A stretch of 64,000 bases of DNA from Leptolyngbya sp. BL0902 (GTDB lineage: Bacteria > Cyanobacteriota > Cyanobacteriia > Phormidesmidales > Phormidesmidaceae), in assembly GCF_016403105.1 (NCBI RefSeq), contig NZ_CP046155.1, positions 2,571,906 to 2,635,905 of the forward strand, written 5' to 3'. Both the position numbers and the translations under genes were made by a program. The notes under the pieces were generated by a model. The model did no database searches and was not told the origin of the DNA. It saw nothing but the letters and a program-made list of their open reading frames with translations. The stretch's first letter is position 1. Each line of letters opens with the position of its first letter. Shown one piece after another: positions 44,809 to 52,561 of this stretch.

Positions 44809-45177
44809 CTAATGACTGGCTTTGCGCTTGAGGGCATCCAGTTCTTGGCGCAGGGCCGCCACCTGTTGCCGCAGGGCTTCGGCGGGATCCTCTGAAACGG
44901 CTGGGGGGCTCGGCTCGTCGTCTAGGATTTCAATGCGGCGGGGTTCGGATGGCGACTGGTTTTCGGGAATAGTGTCTTGGGCACGGCTGACCATGTCGTT
45001 CACTAGGCGCTGGGCCTCTTCGGCGGTCATTTCCCCACGGGCCACCAGTTCGTTCACCACCACCTGGGTCTGCTCTTGTAAGTCCTTGAGGGTGTGTCCG
45101 GCCTTTTCTCCAGCATAGGAGGCGACCCCCACCCCTAGGTAAAATGCTTTTTTAACGACATCTCCAAAACCAGCCAT
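44809..45177 (-). CDS. Phasin-like coiled-coil protein
   Basis: A 122-residue helical protein: MAGFGDVVKKAFYLGVGVAS, YAGEKAGHTLKDLQEQTQVV, then EMTAEEAQRLVNDMVSRAQD, a Pro/Ser/Glu linker and a terminal coiled coil (EALRQQVAALRQELDALKRK). The pattern matches phasin-family/PhaF-like proteins common in cyanobacteria. Whether it coats polyhydroxyalkanoate granules is not known. ATG 45177 with a good GGGAGGA ribosome site. Confidence 0.8.
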   Translation of the reverse strand: MAGFGDVVKKAFYLGVGVASYAGEKAGHTLKDLQEQTQVVVNELVARGEMTAEEAQRLVNDMVSRAQDTIPENQSPSEPRRIEILDDEPSPPAVSEDPAEALRQQVAALRQELDALKRKASH

Positions 45178-45334
45178 ACGTTCCTCCCTTACGGATTAAC
45201 CGATACTATCGGCGACATCCCTAGCTTAGGGGGCTATCGAGACAAACGCCTAGGGGGGATATCAGAACCGTTGCCCATTATTTCTAGGCTTACCAAGGGC
45301 AGATCGACCCTGTAAAGGCTCTGAAAACGCAAAA

Positions 45335-45432
45335 GACCCGGAGTCCACGCCTGTCACAAGCATCCCGTAATGCTGCTACCTTCCGGTCCTGACATGATTT
45401 GGGCGTTGCGACCGCATGGGTCCGAGTCCTCT
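45335..45432 (-). ncRNA. ffs: Signal recognition particle RNA (4.5S, bacterial small type)
   Basis: Minus strand. The apical domain is conserved: GTCAGGACCGGAAGGTAGCA followed by GCATTACGGGATGCTTGTGA, including the GGAAG tetraloop region and the Ffh-binding internal loops. Outer strands GAGGACTCGGACCC and GGACTCCGGGTCTTTT close the hairpin. Ends are approximate. The rest of the spacer 45178-45639 shows no further gene. Confidence 0.92.
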
Positions 45433-45639
45433 TTAGGATAGCACTTTAAACGAGCTTTTCGGTAATTTGCCTGGATCAATGCAGCGATCCACGCTGGCCC
45501 CGGCCTCCTAGCGGAAGTTTTGAGGCACCCTGTGGCCCCAAATGGTGAGTCTTCCTAAAGAATTCCGGTCACTTTGGCGAATCCCCGATAGGCTAGGGAA
45601 AATTTGACTCAACCAACCCTGAAATGTGGAGGATATCCC

Positions 45640-46500
45640 TTGAAATCGGCTTCAGTAACCTGGCAGCCTGTGATTCTAAGCGTGCTGGCCATTATCGGTC
45701 TGGCCCTCATCACTAGCAGTTTTGTGATCATCAACCCTGGGCAGGCAGGGGTTTTAAGCATTTTGGGTAAGGCTCAGGATGGGGCCTTGCTGGAGGGATT
45801 ACACTTCAAGCCACCCCTGGTATCTACGGTGGATGTCTACGACGTGACCGTACAGAAATTTGAAGTACCTGCCCAAAGCTCTACCAAGGATTTGCAGGAT
45901 CTCTCAGGGCGGTTTGCCATTAACTTTCGCCTAGACCCTACGGAGGTCGTTAACATTCGCCGCACCCAGGGCACCCTAGAAAACTTGGTGTCCAAAATTG
46001 TGGCTCCCCAAACCCAGGAATCCTTCAAGATTGCGGCAGCCCGACGCACCGTAGAAGAGGCCATTACCCAACGGGCCGAACTCAAGCAAGACTTTGACGA
46101 TGCCCTGACCTCGCGACTAGCTAAGTACGGCATCCTCGTCCTGGATACCAGCGTTGTAGACCTCACCTTCTCGACAGAGTTTGCCAAGGCGGTGGAGGAC
46201 AAGCAAATTGCGGAACAGCGAGCCCGCCGCGCCGTTTACATTGCCCAGGAAGCCGAACAGGAGGCCCAGGCCGAAGTGAACCGAGCTAAGGGCCGCGCCG
46301 AAGCCCAGCGCCTGATTGCCGAGACCTTGAAGGCCCAGGGGGGCCAATTGGTGCTGCAAAAGGAGGCCATTGAAGCCTGGAAGGCCGGGGGCTCTCAGGT
46401 GCCCCAGGTGTTAGTCATCGGCGATGGCCAGGGGAGCGGTGTTCCCTTTATCTACAACCTAGACGGTGCTGCAACCAAACCTCTCCCCAAGGCGGGCTAA
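45640..46500 (+). CDS. Prohibitin/SPFH family membrane protein
   Basis: A protein of about 286 residues with one N-terminal membrane helix (ILSVLAIIGLALITSSFVII) and an SPFH/Band 7 domain (VQKFEVPAQSSTKDLQDLSG, RFAINFRLDPTEVVNIRRTQ). A long Ala/Glu/Arg-rich coiled coil follows (RAVYIAQEAEQEAQAEVNRA). These proteins form large membrane-bound rings and act as scaffolds or protease regulators; Synechocystis Phb proteins are relatives. TTG 45640 is chosen as start because GGAGG stands 7 bases upstream; another TTG at 45604 lacks a site. Confidence 0.9.
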   Translation: MKSASVTWQPVILSVLAIIGLALITSSFVIINPGQAGVLSILGKAQDGALLEGLHFKPPLVSTVDVYDVTVQKFEVPAQSSTKDLQDLSGRFAINFRLDPTEVVNIRRTQGTLENLVSKIVAPQTQESFKIAAARRTVEEAITQRAELKQDFDDALTSRLAKYGILVLDTSVVDLTFSTEFAKAVEDKQIAEQRARRAVYIAQEAEQEAQAEVNRAKGRAEAQRLIAETLKAQGGQLVLQKEAIEAWKAGGSQVPQVLVIGDGQGSGVPFIYNLDGAATKPLPKAG

Positions 46501-46518
46501 GATCCTGAGCCTTACTCC

Positions 46519-47310
46519 CTAGGGGGCGAGGCTCACCATATTGGCCGGGGAGTAGGTCACTTCCTTCACCATACCGGGCTGGCCCAGGGTTTCAGCCTGC
46601 TGGTTATTAAAGCTCACCACCACGGCTCCCGCATTACCAGCTCGGATGGTGAGCGCCTGATCGGCTTTCCATAGGCGACTGTCTCCGGGCTGCAAAATGC
46701 CCTCAAACTGGGTGCTGCCATCAGCGGTTACGCGCATCCAGGACTGAGCGGTTAGGGTTGTTGTAACCTCAATGGGAGCGTTGGGTGCAGCTACCTCTGG
46801 GGCGGCCTCCGGCGCAGCAGGGGCCACCGGATTTGAGAGCGCCTCTACCGGATTGAGGGGGTCGAGGGGCGGCAGCGTGGTGGTTTCTGGGGCAGTTTGC
46901 CTGAGCACGTAGGACAAGCCGCTCACCGCCGCCATCAGCACCACAAAATAAGCAGCATACAGATGAAGGGGGCGCAACTGGGCCGCAGGGGAATCTTTCC
47001 AGGAACGGGGCTGAACCCGAGGGGGCGCAAAAAACTGGCTCGCCAAATTTTCGCCATCTAGCCCAAGCACATCGCCGTAGCGGCGCAGGAGACCCCGAAT
47101 GTAAACGGGCTCCGGTAAGCCGTTCAGGTCGCCCTGCTCGATGGCATTGAGCAAACTAGCCCGGATCAAAGTCTTGCTGGCCATGGTCTCTAGGGAATAG
47201 CCCTGATCCTGCCGGGCGGTCTGTAACAGTTTTCCCAATTCGATGAGTTGGGTACGGTACAGACTGTTAGAATCAACCAACTGTTTTGTCTTCATACAGG
47301 GAGCATTCAC
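46519..47310 (-). CDS. RodZ-like HTH and DUF4115 membrane protein
   Basis: A 263-residue protein with an N-terminal HTH_25 domain (LGKLLQTARQDQGYSLETMA, PEPVYIRGLLRRYGDVLGL), a transmembrane helix (LYAAYFVVLMAAVSGLSYVL), a Pro-rich periplasmic linker and a C-terminal DUF4115 domain (SWMRVTADGSTQFEGILQPG). This is the RodZ layout; RodZ links MreB to the wall machinery, but the role in cyanobacteria is not established. GTG 47310 overlaps the preceding stop by one base; ATG 47295 is an alternative. Confidence 0.88.
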   Translation of the reverse strand: MNAPCMKTKQLVDSNSLYRTQLIELGKLLQTARQDQGYSLETMASKTLIRASLLNAIEQGDLNGLPEPVYIRGLLRRYGDVLGLDGENLASQFFAPPRVQPRSWKDSPAAQLRPLHLYAAYFVVLMAAVSGLSYVLRQTAPETTTLPPLDPLNPVEALSNPVAPAAPEAAPEVAAPNAPIEVTTTLTAQSWMRVTADGSTQFEGILQPGDSRLWKADQALTIRAGNAGAVVVSFNNQQAETLGQPGMVKEVTYSPANMVSLAP

Positions 47311-48107
47311 TAAAACGGCGATGTACCAGCTAAGACCTGGGGAGATGGCCGTGGGAGCGTCGGCGAAACGTCCGACTCAGCTAATAATGCCTTAATTTCG
47401 CCCGTTGATAAAGATCGGTAAGCCCCCCCTTGCAGGTTGCCTAGGCGTACCGACCCAATCGCTAGGCGGTGAAGACGCAGCACCCGATGCCCCAAAACCT
47501 CGGCGACACGGCGAATTTGGCGGTTTCGTCCCTCCCAGAGGGTGATGGCAAGATCGGTGTGGCGAGAGCCAGGGACACCGACGATTTTCACCTGGGCCGG
47601 ACAGGTCAGGCGGCCATCCAGCTCAATGCCCTGCTGCCAGGTCGCCAGGGTATCTGGCGAAACCCGCCCCGCAACCCGCACGCGATAGTGCTTAGCTAGG
47701 CCGTGCTTGGGGTGGGTAAGGCGGTAGGTGAAATCGCCGTCGTTGGTCAAAATCAGGGCTCCACTGGAGTAGGTATCTAGCCGACCCACGGGATGTAAAC
47801 CCAAGCACCATAGTTCTGGGGGCAGGGCATCTAGGACGGTAGGGCGGCCCTGCGGGTCAGCACAGGTGGAGACCATGCCCAGAGGTTTGTGGAGCAATAA
47901 GTAGTAGGGTTGGGGACGCTGCTGGAGCGTGAGAAGGCGCTGATCTACAGCCACTTGGTCATGGTCAGGATCGACTTTTTGGCCCAGATGAGCGGGCACA
48001 CCATTGACCGTTACCCGTCCGGCAATAATCCATTCCTCTGCCTTGCGCCGAGAGGCCAGACCATGCTGGGCCAGTAACTTTTGCAGGCGTTCTGCCATGG
48101 AGTTCAT
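47310..48107 (-). CDS. Pseudouridine synthase (RsuA/RluB family)
   Basis: A 265-residue enzyme. The N-terminal S4 RNA-binding domain reads RLQKLLAQHGLASRRKAEEW, and the catalytic domain holds VGRLDTYSSGALILTNDGDF with the nucleophilic Asp, plus ITLWEGRNRQIRRVAEVLGH. It modifies one uridine in rRNA (16S for RsuA, 23S for RluB); the sequence does not decide which. The stop overlaps the start of the RodZ-like gene, so they are coupled. Confidence 0.94.
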   Translation of the reverse strand: MNSMAERLQKLLAQHGLASRRKAEEWIIAGRVTVNGVPAHLGQKVDPDHDQVAVDQRLLTLQQRPQPYYLLLHKPLGMVSTCADPQGRPTVLDALPPELWCLGLHPVGRLDTYSSGALILTNDGDFTYRLTHPKHGLAKHYRVRVAGRVSPDTLATWQQGIELDGRLTCPAQVKIVGVPGSRHTDLAITLWEGRNRQIRRVAEVLGHRVLRLHRLAIGSVRLGNLQGGAYRSLSTGEIKALLAESDVSPTLPRPSPQVLAGTSPF

Positions 48108-48262
48108 CTAAGGTAGGGCCATCAGTAGGCCATTATAGCAATTGTCCCATAGGTATAAGTTCTTATCAATTTGATGGCCGTTTCAGCTCGTGGCCCAGGG
48201 CTCGCGACAGGCTGTTTCCGGCCTTGGTCGATAGGGCGTCCGAGCTGTTTTTGGTCGAGGTC

Positions 48263-49579
48263 TCAGGGGGTTAGCCCGTGATCTAGGGCCGTTGGGGGCA
48301 GGGTGAGACAGAGCCAAGCCCCACCCAAATCGGGATGGTTGGCAGCGGTGATGGTGCCACCATGGGCTTCCACAATTTGATGCACAATGGCAAGGCCCAA
48401 CCCCGTGCCCTGGCCTTGGTCGGTGGCGGATAGGGCCGTAGTGGACAGGTCGCTGCGGCTGCGGGAGGGGTCAGCACGGTAGAAGCGATCAAAAATATGG
48501 GGCAAATCCTTGGGGCTAAAGCCGTTACCTCCGTCCACCACGTCTAGGGTTAAGGGAGTAGACGCAGCGGTGGCAGGATCAAGGTGTACGTGGATGGCGG
48601 TAGCAGCAGGGCTGTGCTTGATGGCATTATCTAGCAGGTTGAGCAGCACCCGATGAAAGAGGGTTTCGTCGAGGGGCACGAGGTAATAATCGGGGCCTTG
48701 GTAGGTGAGGCTAAGCTGTTTGACCTGGGCAAGGGGTTCTAAACTGCGCCAAGCGGACTGAATCAGCTGGGGCAGATCGACGGGCTGAAGATTCAGCCCT
48801 TGAAACTGGCGACCCTGTAGGCGGCTGAGGTTGAGCAGGTCTTCTACCAAATTGCTGAGGCGGATGGTTTCGTTAATCAGCCGATCTAGCCAAATTTTGA
48901 GAGATGGTTCCACCCTAGTTTGCAGGGTTTCGGCCACCAAGCGGATGGAGGTCAGGGGGGTCTTTAGCTCGTGGGCCACGTCAGAGGTCCAGCGATCTCG
49001 CTGCTGCACCAACAGTTCGGCCTCTTGGCGATTTTCCAAAAAAACGCCCACCTCTTGACCACTCAGAGGTAAGGCATAGCCCCGCAGAGGATAGGTGGGC
49101 TTCTCTTTGGGATGGAGTGGGTCGGGGGAGATTTGGTAGAGCATCCACTCTCGCTGGCAGGGCCGCTGCTGCTCCCGTGCCTCGTCAATCAGGGCATCAA
49201 GTTCGTAGGAACGAGCGACCTCCAGCAAAAGCCGTCGCTGCTGGAGCGGCCCCGCCAGGGGTTGACTGATGTGGAGGAGCCGAGTAGCTTCCTCATTGCA
49301 CCAGATGAGCTGGTTTTCTTCATCAACCTGAAGGTAGCCCACCGGAGCCGACTGGAGTACTTTTTCGAGGGTGTCGCGGCTGGTGCCCAGTTGGTCGATT
49401 TGCTCCTGTTGTTCTGGGTGGGCGGCCACTAATTGCTCTAGCCGACCCAGGGCCACGGGCCAGGAAGGCGTTCGCAGCAGGGCCAAAATTTGCTGCTGGC
49501 GCTGTCGTTGCCGCAGGCTCAGCCCTCCCAGCACTAAACCGCCCGTTACCAGGCCCAAAAAATACCAAAAAACCGCCAC
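48263..49579 (-). CDS. PhoR/SphS-type sensor histidine kinase
   Basis: A 438-residue kinase with one N-terminal membrane helix (FWYFLGLVTGGLVLGGLSL), a PAS domain (VLQSAPVGYLQVDEENQLIW), HisKA with phospho-His in TSDVAHELKTPLTSIRLV, and HATPase motifs LLNLLDNAIKHSPAA, DGGNGFSPKDL and GTGLGLAIVHQIVEAHG. The short single-helix N-terminus, PAS and HK order match SphS, the cyanobacterial phosphate-starvation kinase. No response regulator gene is adjacent, so the assignment to phosphate sensing is only likely. Confidence 0.87.
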   Translation of the reverse strand: MAVFWYFLGLVTGGLVLGGLSLRQRQRQQQILALLRTPSWPVALGRLEQLVAAHPEQQEQIDQLGTSRDTLEKVLQSAPVGYLQVDEENQLIWCNEEATRLLHISQPLAGPLQQRRLLLEVARSYELDALIDEAREQQRPCQREWMLYQISPDPLHPKEKPTYPLRGYALPLSGQEVGVFLENRQEAELLVQQRDRWTSDVAHELKTPLTSIRLVAETLQTRVEPSLKIWLDRLINETIRLSNLVEDLLNLSRLQGRQFQGLNLQPVDLPQLIQSAWRSLEPLAQVKQLSLTYQGPDYYLVPLDETLFHRVLLNLLDNAIKHSPAATAIHVHLDPATAASTPLTLDVVDGGNGFSPKDLPHIFDRFYRADPSRSRSDLSTTALSATDQGQGTGLGLAIVHQIVEAHGGTITAANHPDLGGAWLCLTLPPTALDHGLTP

Positions 49580-49702
49580 AGACCAAAGGAGAATGAGGGC
49601 CAGGTCGCCCCGATCCGTCGTTGGATAACGACGCCAACAAGGACAACGCCTTCCAGCTTATCGCAAAACTAGAAATCCCCAAAAATACCTAAAGTATGGG
49701 TA

Positions 49703-49739
49703 TCTACGATACATGGAAAGGCTGTCCATGTATCGTAGA
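49703..49739. repeat. Perfect 15-bp inverted repeat
   Basis: TCTACGATACATGGA (49703-49717) and TCCATGTATCGTAGA (49725-49739) around a 7-base loop. It stands in the spacer 49580-49873 between two leftward genes; no T tract follows on the plus strand. It may be a rho-independent-like terminator for the glycosyltransferase transcript or a regulator site upstream of the kinase. Confidence 0.7.
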
Positions 49740-49873
49740 CAGCTCCCGCAGGCCACGATTAGGCGATCTGGCTGAGACCTTGGGTTGTCGTCATCGCGAA
49801 AGCTGGCGGCAGTGCTGAGCGTCTATCCGATGTTGGCAGGGCTGGCTTTGCTGGATTCTACCTGGATCAAATC

Positions 49874-50803
49874 CTAGCTTTTCCAGATCGTTGTGAGAAC
49901 GGAGGCGGGCGTCAGATCCGCGAGTTTTCCTGTCGAGGCTGCCACATTCACCAGCCGCTCTCCAGCCCCAGCCGGAGCAGGCATCGGGGCTGCACTGAGG
50001 GCCACGGTATATACCTCCAGGGCAGCGGCGAGGGCCACCGGATAGCCCTGAACCGCCACCAGCAGGTTGGCCCCAGCAATCAACGCTGCCATTTGGCCTA
50101 GGGTTTCGGGCTCTAGCACCGTTAGGGTGGGGAGAGCCGAGCGCAGGGCCGCGATATTCGCCGCAGTGTCGGGGGTTTGGAGCGCTACTAGGGGCAAATC
50201 GGGCTGACGCTGCTGAAAATCCTTCAAAATTGCCACCCACTGGTCGGTGGGATAGGCTTCGCCCCCAGGGGCATGGCCGGGATAGACCGCCACGTAGCCA
50301 CCCTGAAGCTTGGCTCCTCGGCGGAGGTCGTCTATGGCCTTGAGGTCGGCCTGGGGAACATTCAGGCTGGGGGGCGCAAGGGGAGCATCCACCTTCAGCG
50401 CCTTGAGGAGGGCAGTGTAGTTGGCGGGGTCGGTGGGCTGGGGCAATAGGGTTGTGAGGAACCAGCCATTGCTGCCGCCCTGATAGCCAATGCGGGTCGG
50501 AATTCCGCTCAGCCACAGCAGCAGCCCCAGCGACCAGGAATCGGTCAGGGTGATCACCGCTTCAAATTCTCGATCCCGCACAATGCCCAGCAGGTTGGCC
50601 CAGTCTGCTGGGCTGTTGCTAGCCTGAAAGCTGTAGGGCACCACCTCGCTGACTACCTTCGAGAGTTGGTAGATGTCCTTGGCCTCCGGGTCGGCGACCA
50701 CGGCAATGTCAGCCGTATTGAAAGCCTCTTTAATTTCCCGCAGCACAGGAAAGAACTCCAGTTGGCGTTCAATCCCCCCCGGAACCAGAGCCAGTACCCG
50801 CAT
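49874..50803 (-). CDS. Glycosyltransferase family 9 (heptosyltransferase-like) protein
   Basis: A 309-residue protein of the GT-B fold. It starts MRVLALVPGGIERQLEFFPV and has VVADPEAKDIYQLSKVVSEV, the Rossmann-like LLLWLSGIPTRIGYQG, and a C-terminal donor half with VAVYPGHAPGGEAYPTDQWV and LIAGANLLVAVQGYPVALA. It resembles ADP-heptose:LPS heptosyltransferases, but cyanobacterial LPS lacks typical heptose cores, so the sugar is open. ATG 50803 is chosen; an upstream in-frame start at 50905 adds 34 residues of non-family sequence. Confidence 0.82.
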   Translation of the reverse strand: MRVLALVPGGIERQLEFFPVLREIKEAFNTADIAVVADPEAKDIYQLSKVVSEVVPYSFQASNSPADWANLLGIVRDREFEAVITLTDSWSLGLLLWLSGIPTRIGYQGGSNGWFLTTLLPQPTDPANYTALLKALKVDAPLAPPSLNVPQADLKAIDDLRRGAKLQGGYVAVYPGHAPGGEAYPTDQWVAILKDFQQRQPDLPLVALQTPDTAANIAALRSALPTLTVLEPETLGQMAALIAGANLLVAVQGYPVALAAALEVYTVALSAAPMPAPAGAGERLVNVAASTGKLADLTPASVLTTIWKS

Positions 50804-50952
50804 AATTTCCGTCCATGCCTGTTCGCAAGCTATTGTAGTGGAACCTGACCCAGATTTAAGTGTGATCTGGAGGACAAGGGGGATTAAATTTCTCCCCAGC
50901 GGCAAAATTTCCCCCCGCGTTACCCCTTCGCTGTAGATTCTACGACCACTCT

Positions 50953-51660
50953 ATGACCGCCGTTCACCTGTTAATTCCTGCCGCTGGCCTGGGCCGCCGC
51001 ATGGGGGCCGACCGCAACAAAGTTCTCCTACACCTGATCGGCCAACCGCTCATCGCCTGGACGCTCCGCGCTGCCGAAGCGGCTGAGTCGGTCGTCTGGA
51101 TTGGCCTGATCTGTCAACCCACCGACCAACCCCTGCTCCAGGCGGTCATCGATGACCTGAACCTCCAAAAACCCGTGGTGTTCTTGCCGGGGGGAGACAC
51201 CCGCCAAGATTCGGTCTACAACGGTCTGCACGGCCTACCCGAGGACGCCACCCAGGTCTTAATTCACGACGGTGCCCGCTGTCTCGCCACCGCCGACCTA
51301 TTCAACCGCTGCGCCGCTGCCCTAGCCCACCACAAGGGGTTAATCGCCGCCATCCCAGTGAAAGACACGATCAAAGTGGTCAATGCCGACCAGCAGATCA
51401 CCGCCACCCCCGACCGTCAGCACCTCTGGGCCGCCCAAACCCCCCAGGGCTTCGATGTCGCCCTGCTGAAGCAGTGCCACGAGGAAGGTCGTCGCCAGGG
51501 TTGGGCCGTTACCGATGATGCCGCCCTGTTTGAACAATGCGGATTGCCCGTACACATTGTGCCGGGGGAAGAAACCAACCTCAAGGTGACAACTCCGGTT
51601 GATTTGGCTCTCGCGGAGTTTATTTTGCAACAGCGCGAGGGGAAAAACGGAGTTTCTTAA
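50953..51660 (+). CDS. ispD: 2-C-methyl-D-erythritol 4-phosphate cytidylyltransferase
   Basis: A 235-residue enzyme of the MEP pathway, which supplies isoprenoids for carotenoids, phytol and quinones. The CTP-binding PAAGLGRRMGADRNKVLLHL, VFLPGGDTRQDSVYNGLHGL, VLIHDGARCLATADLF and AAIPVKDTIKVV segments are clear, as is the C-terminal IVPGEETNLKVTTPVDLALA. Full length, ATG 50953, divergent from the glycosyltransferase gene. Confidence 0.97.
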   Translation: MTAVHLLIPAAGLGRRMGADRNKVLLHLIGQPLIAWTLRAAEAAESVVWIGLICQPTDQPLLQAVIDDLNLQKPVVFLPGGDTRQDSVYNGLHGLPEDATQVLIHDGARCLATADLFNRCAAALAHHKGLIAAIPVKDTIKVVNADQQITATPDRQHLWAAQTPQGFDVALLKQCHEEGRRQGWAVTDDAALFEQCGLPVHIVPGEETNLKVTTPVDLALAEFILQQREGKNGVS

Positions 51661-51898
51661 GCCGCCAACATTTAAGACATTACGGCTCCTCCGTGGAACA
51701 GACCCTAATGAATCAGAGGCGTCTGAATCTCTATGAATAAATGTCTCAAGACCCTGATTCATGTCGCCTCTGCCTGAAATTCGCTATAAGCTCTAGAGTA
51801 TTAGTCGAAAGAGCTAAGTATCATTACGTAAACTGCTAGGTATAGTTTGCTCTAAAGTCTTAGTTCTGACTACATAGAGTTTCGGAAAATACCGAATT

Positions 51899-52513
51899 AT
51901 GAAATTTATTGTCATCACTCAGTCTGATGGGAAACGGCGTGCTACTGAACACGACTGTCCATCCCTCCATGATCTACACCAGAAACTTGCGGAATCGGGC
52001 ATTGAAGACTATCAGGTTTATTGTGAGATTAGTGATCTTGTTGAGTCTTTGTCCAATCGGATGTTAGCCCTCGAACGCCGACTAGATGAACCTAGTGAAG
52101 TGCCTACTCCAATCACGGATAACCCAAATGTTATTCAAACTTCAACTAATCAAAGGCCGAATCCAAAAAGTGAGTCTAAGCTATTAGGTATTGAATTGAT
52201 CGACAAGCATGTGATCCCGCAAGATCTTGATCCCGATATTTATGGCGGCAAGGTACATGTTACACTTCGCTTCCAAAATCTTACAAGTGAAAGGATTCGT
52301 GCGCTAAAGGTGAGCCTGGACTTTCTTGATCTTTTCGACGAAAAAATATTCGATGTTGACATAACCACCAATGATCCTGTTGAGCCTGGGGAATTTTATA
52401 TTTGGTCTAAGAATATGACATACTTAAGCACTAACGATAAACATTCTCGATTTGTTAATCTCGACAAAGAAGATCTAACACTATTGGTGAAAAGCGAAAA
52501 AGTATTAACTTAA
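51899..52513 (+). CDS. Hypothetical protein, A+T-rich gene
   Basis: A 204-residue soluble protein. Residues 1-60 look like a small helical/beta module (FIVITQSDGKRRATEHDCPS, YQVYCEISDLVESLSNRMLA), a polar linker follows, then a beta-sandwich-like second half (VHVTLRFQNLTSERIRALKV, PVEPGEFYIWSKNMTYLS). No family recognised. It is clearly richer in A+T than its neighbours, as is its 240-bp upstream spacer, which contains inverted TGAATCAG/CTGATTCA and GAGGCG/CGCCTC pairs. This suggests acquisition from another source. Confidence 0.7.
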   Translation: MKFIVITQSDGKRRATEHDCPSLHDLHQKLAESGIEDYQVYCEISDLVESLSNRMLALERRLDEPSEVPTPITDNPNVIQTSTNQRPNPKSESKLLGIELIDKHVIPQDLDPDIYGGKVHVTLRFQNLTSERIRALKVSLDFLDLFDEKIFDVDITTNDPVEPGEFYIWSKNMTYLSTNDKHSRFVNLDKEDLTLLVKSEKVLT

Positions 52514-52561
52514 CGCCAAGAGAGCGACATCTCTCAGTCAATATTCAGCATTGCCGTTTAC

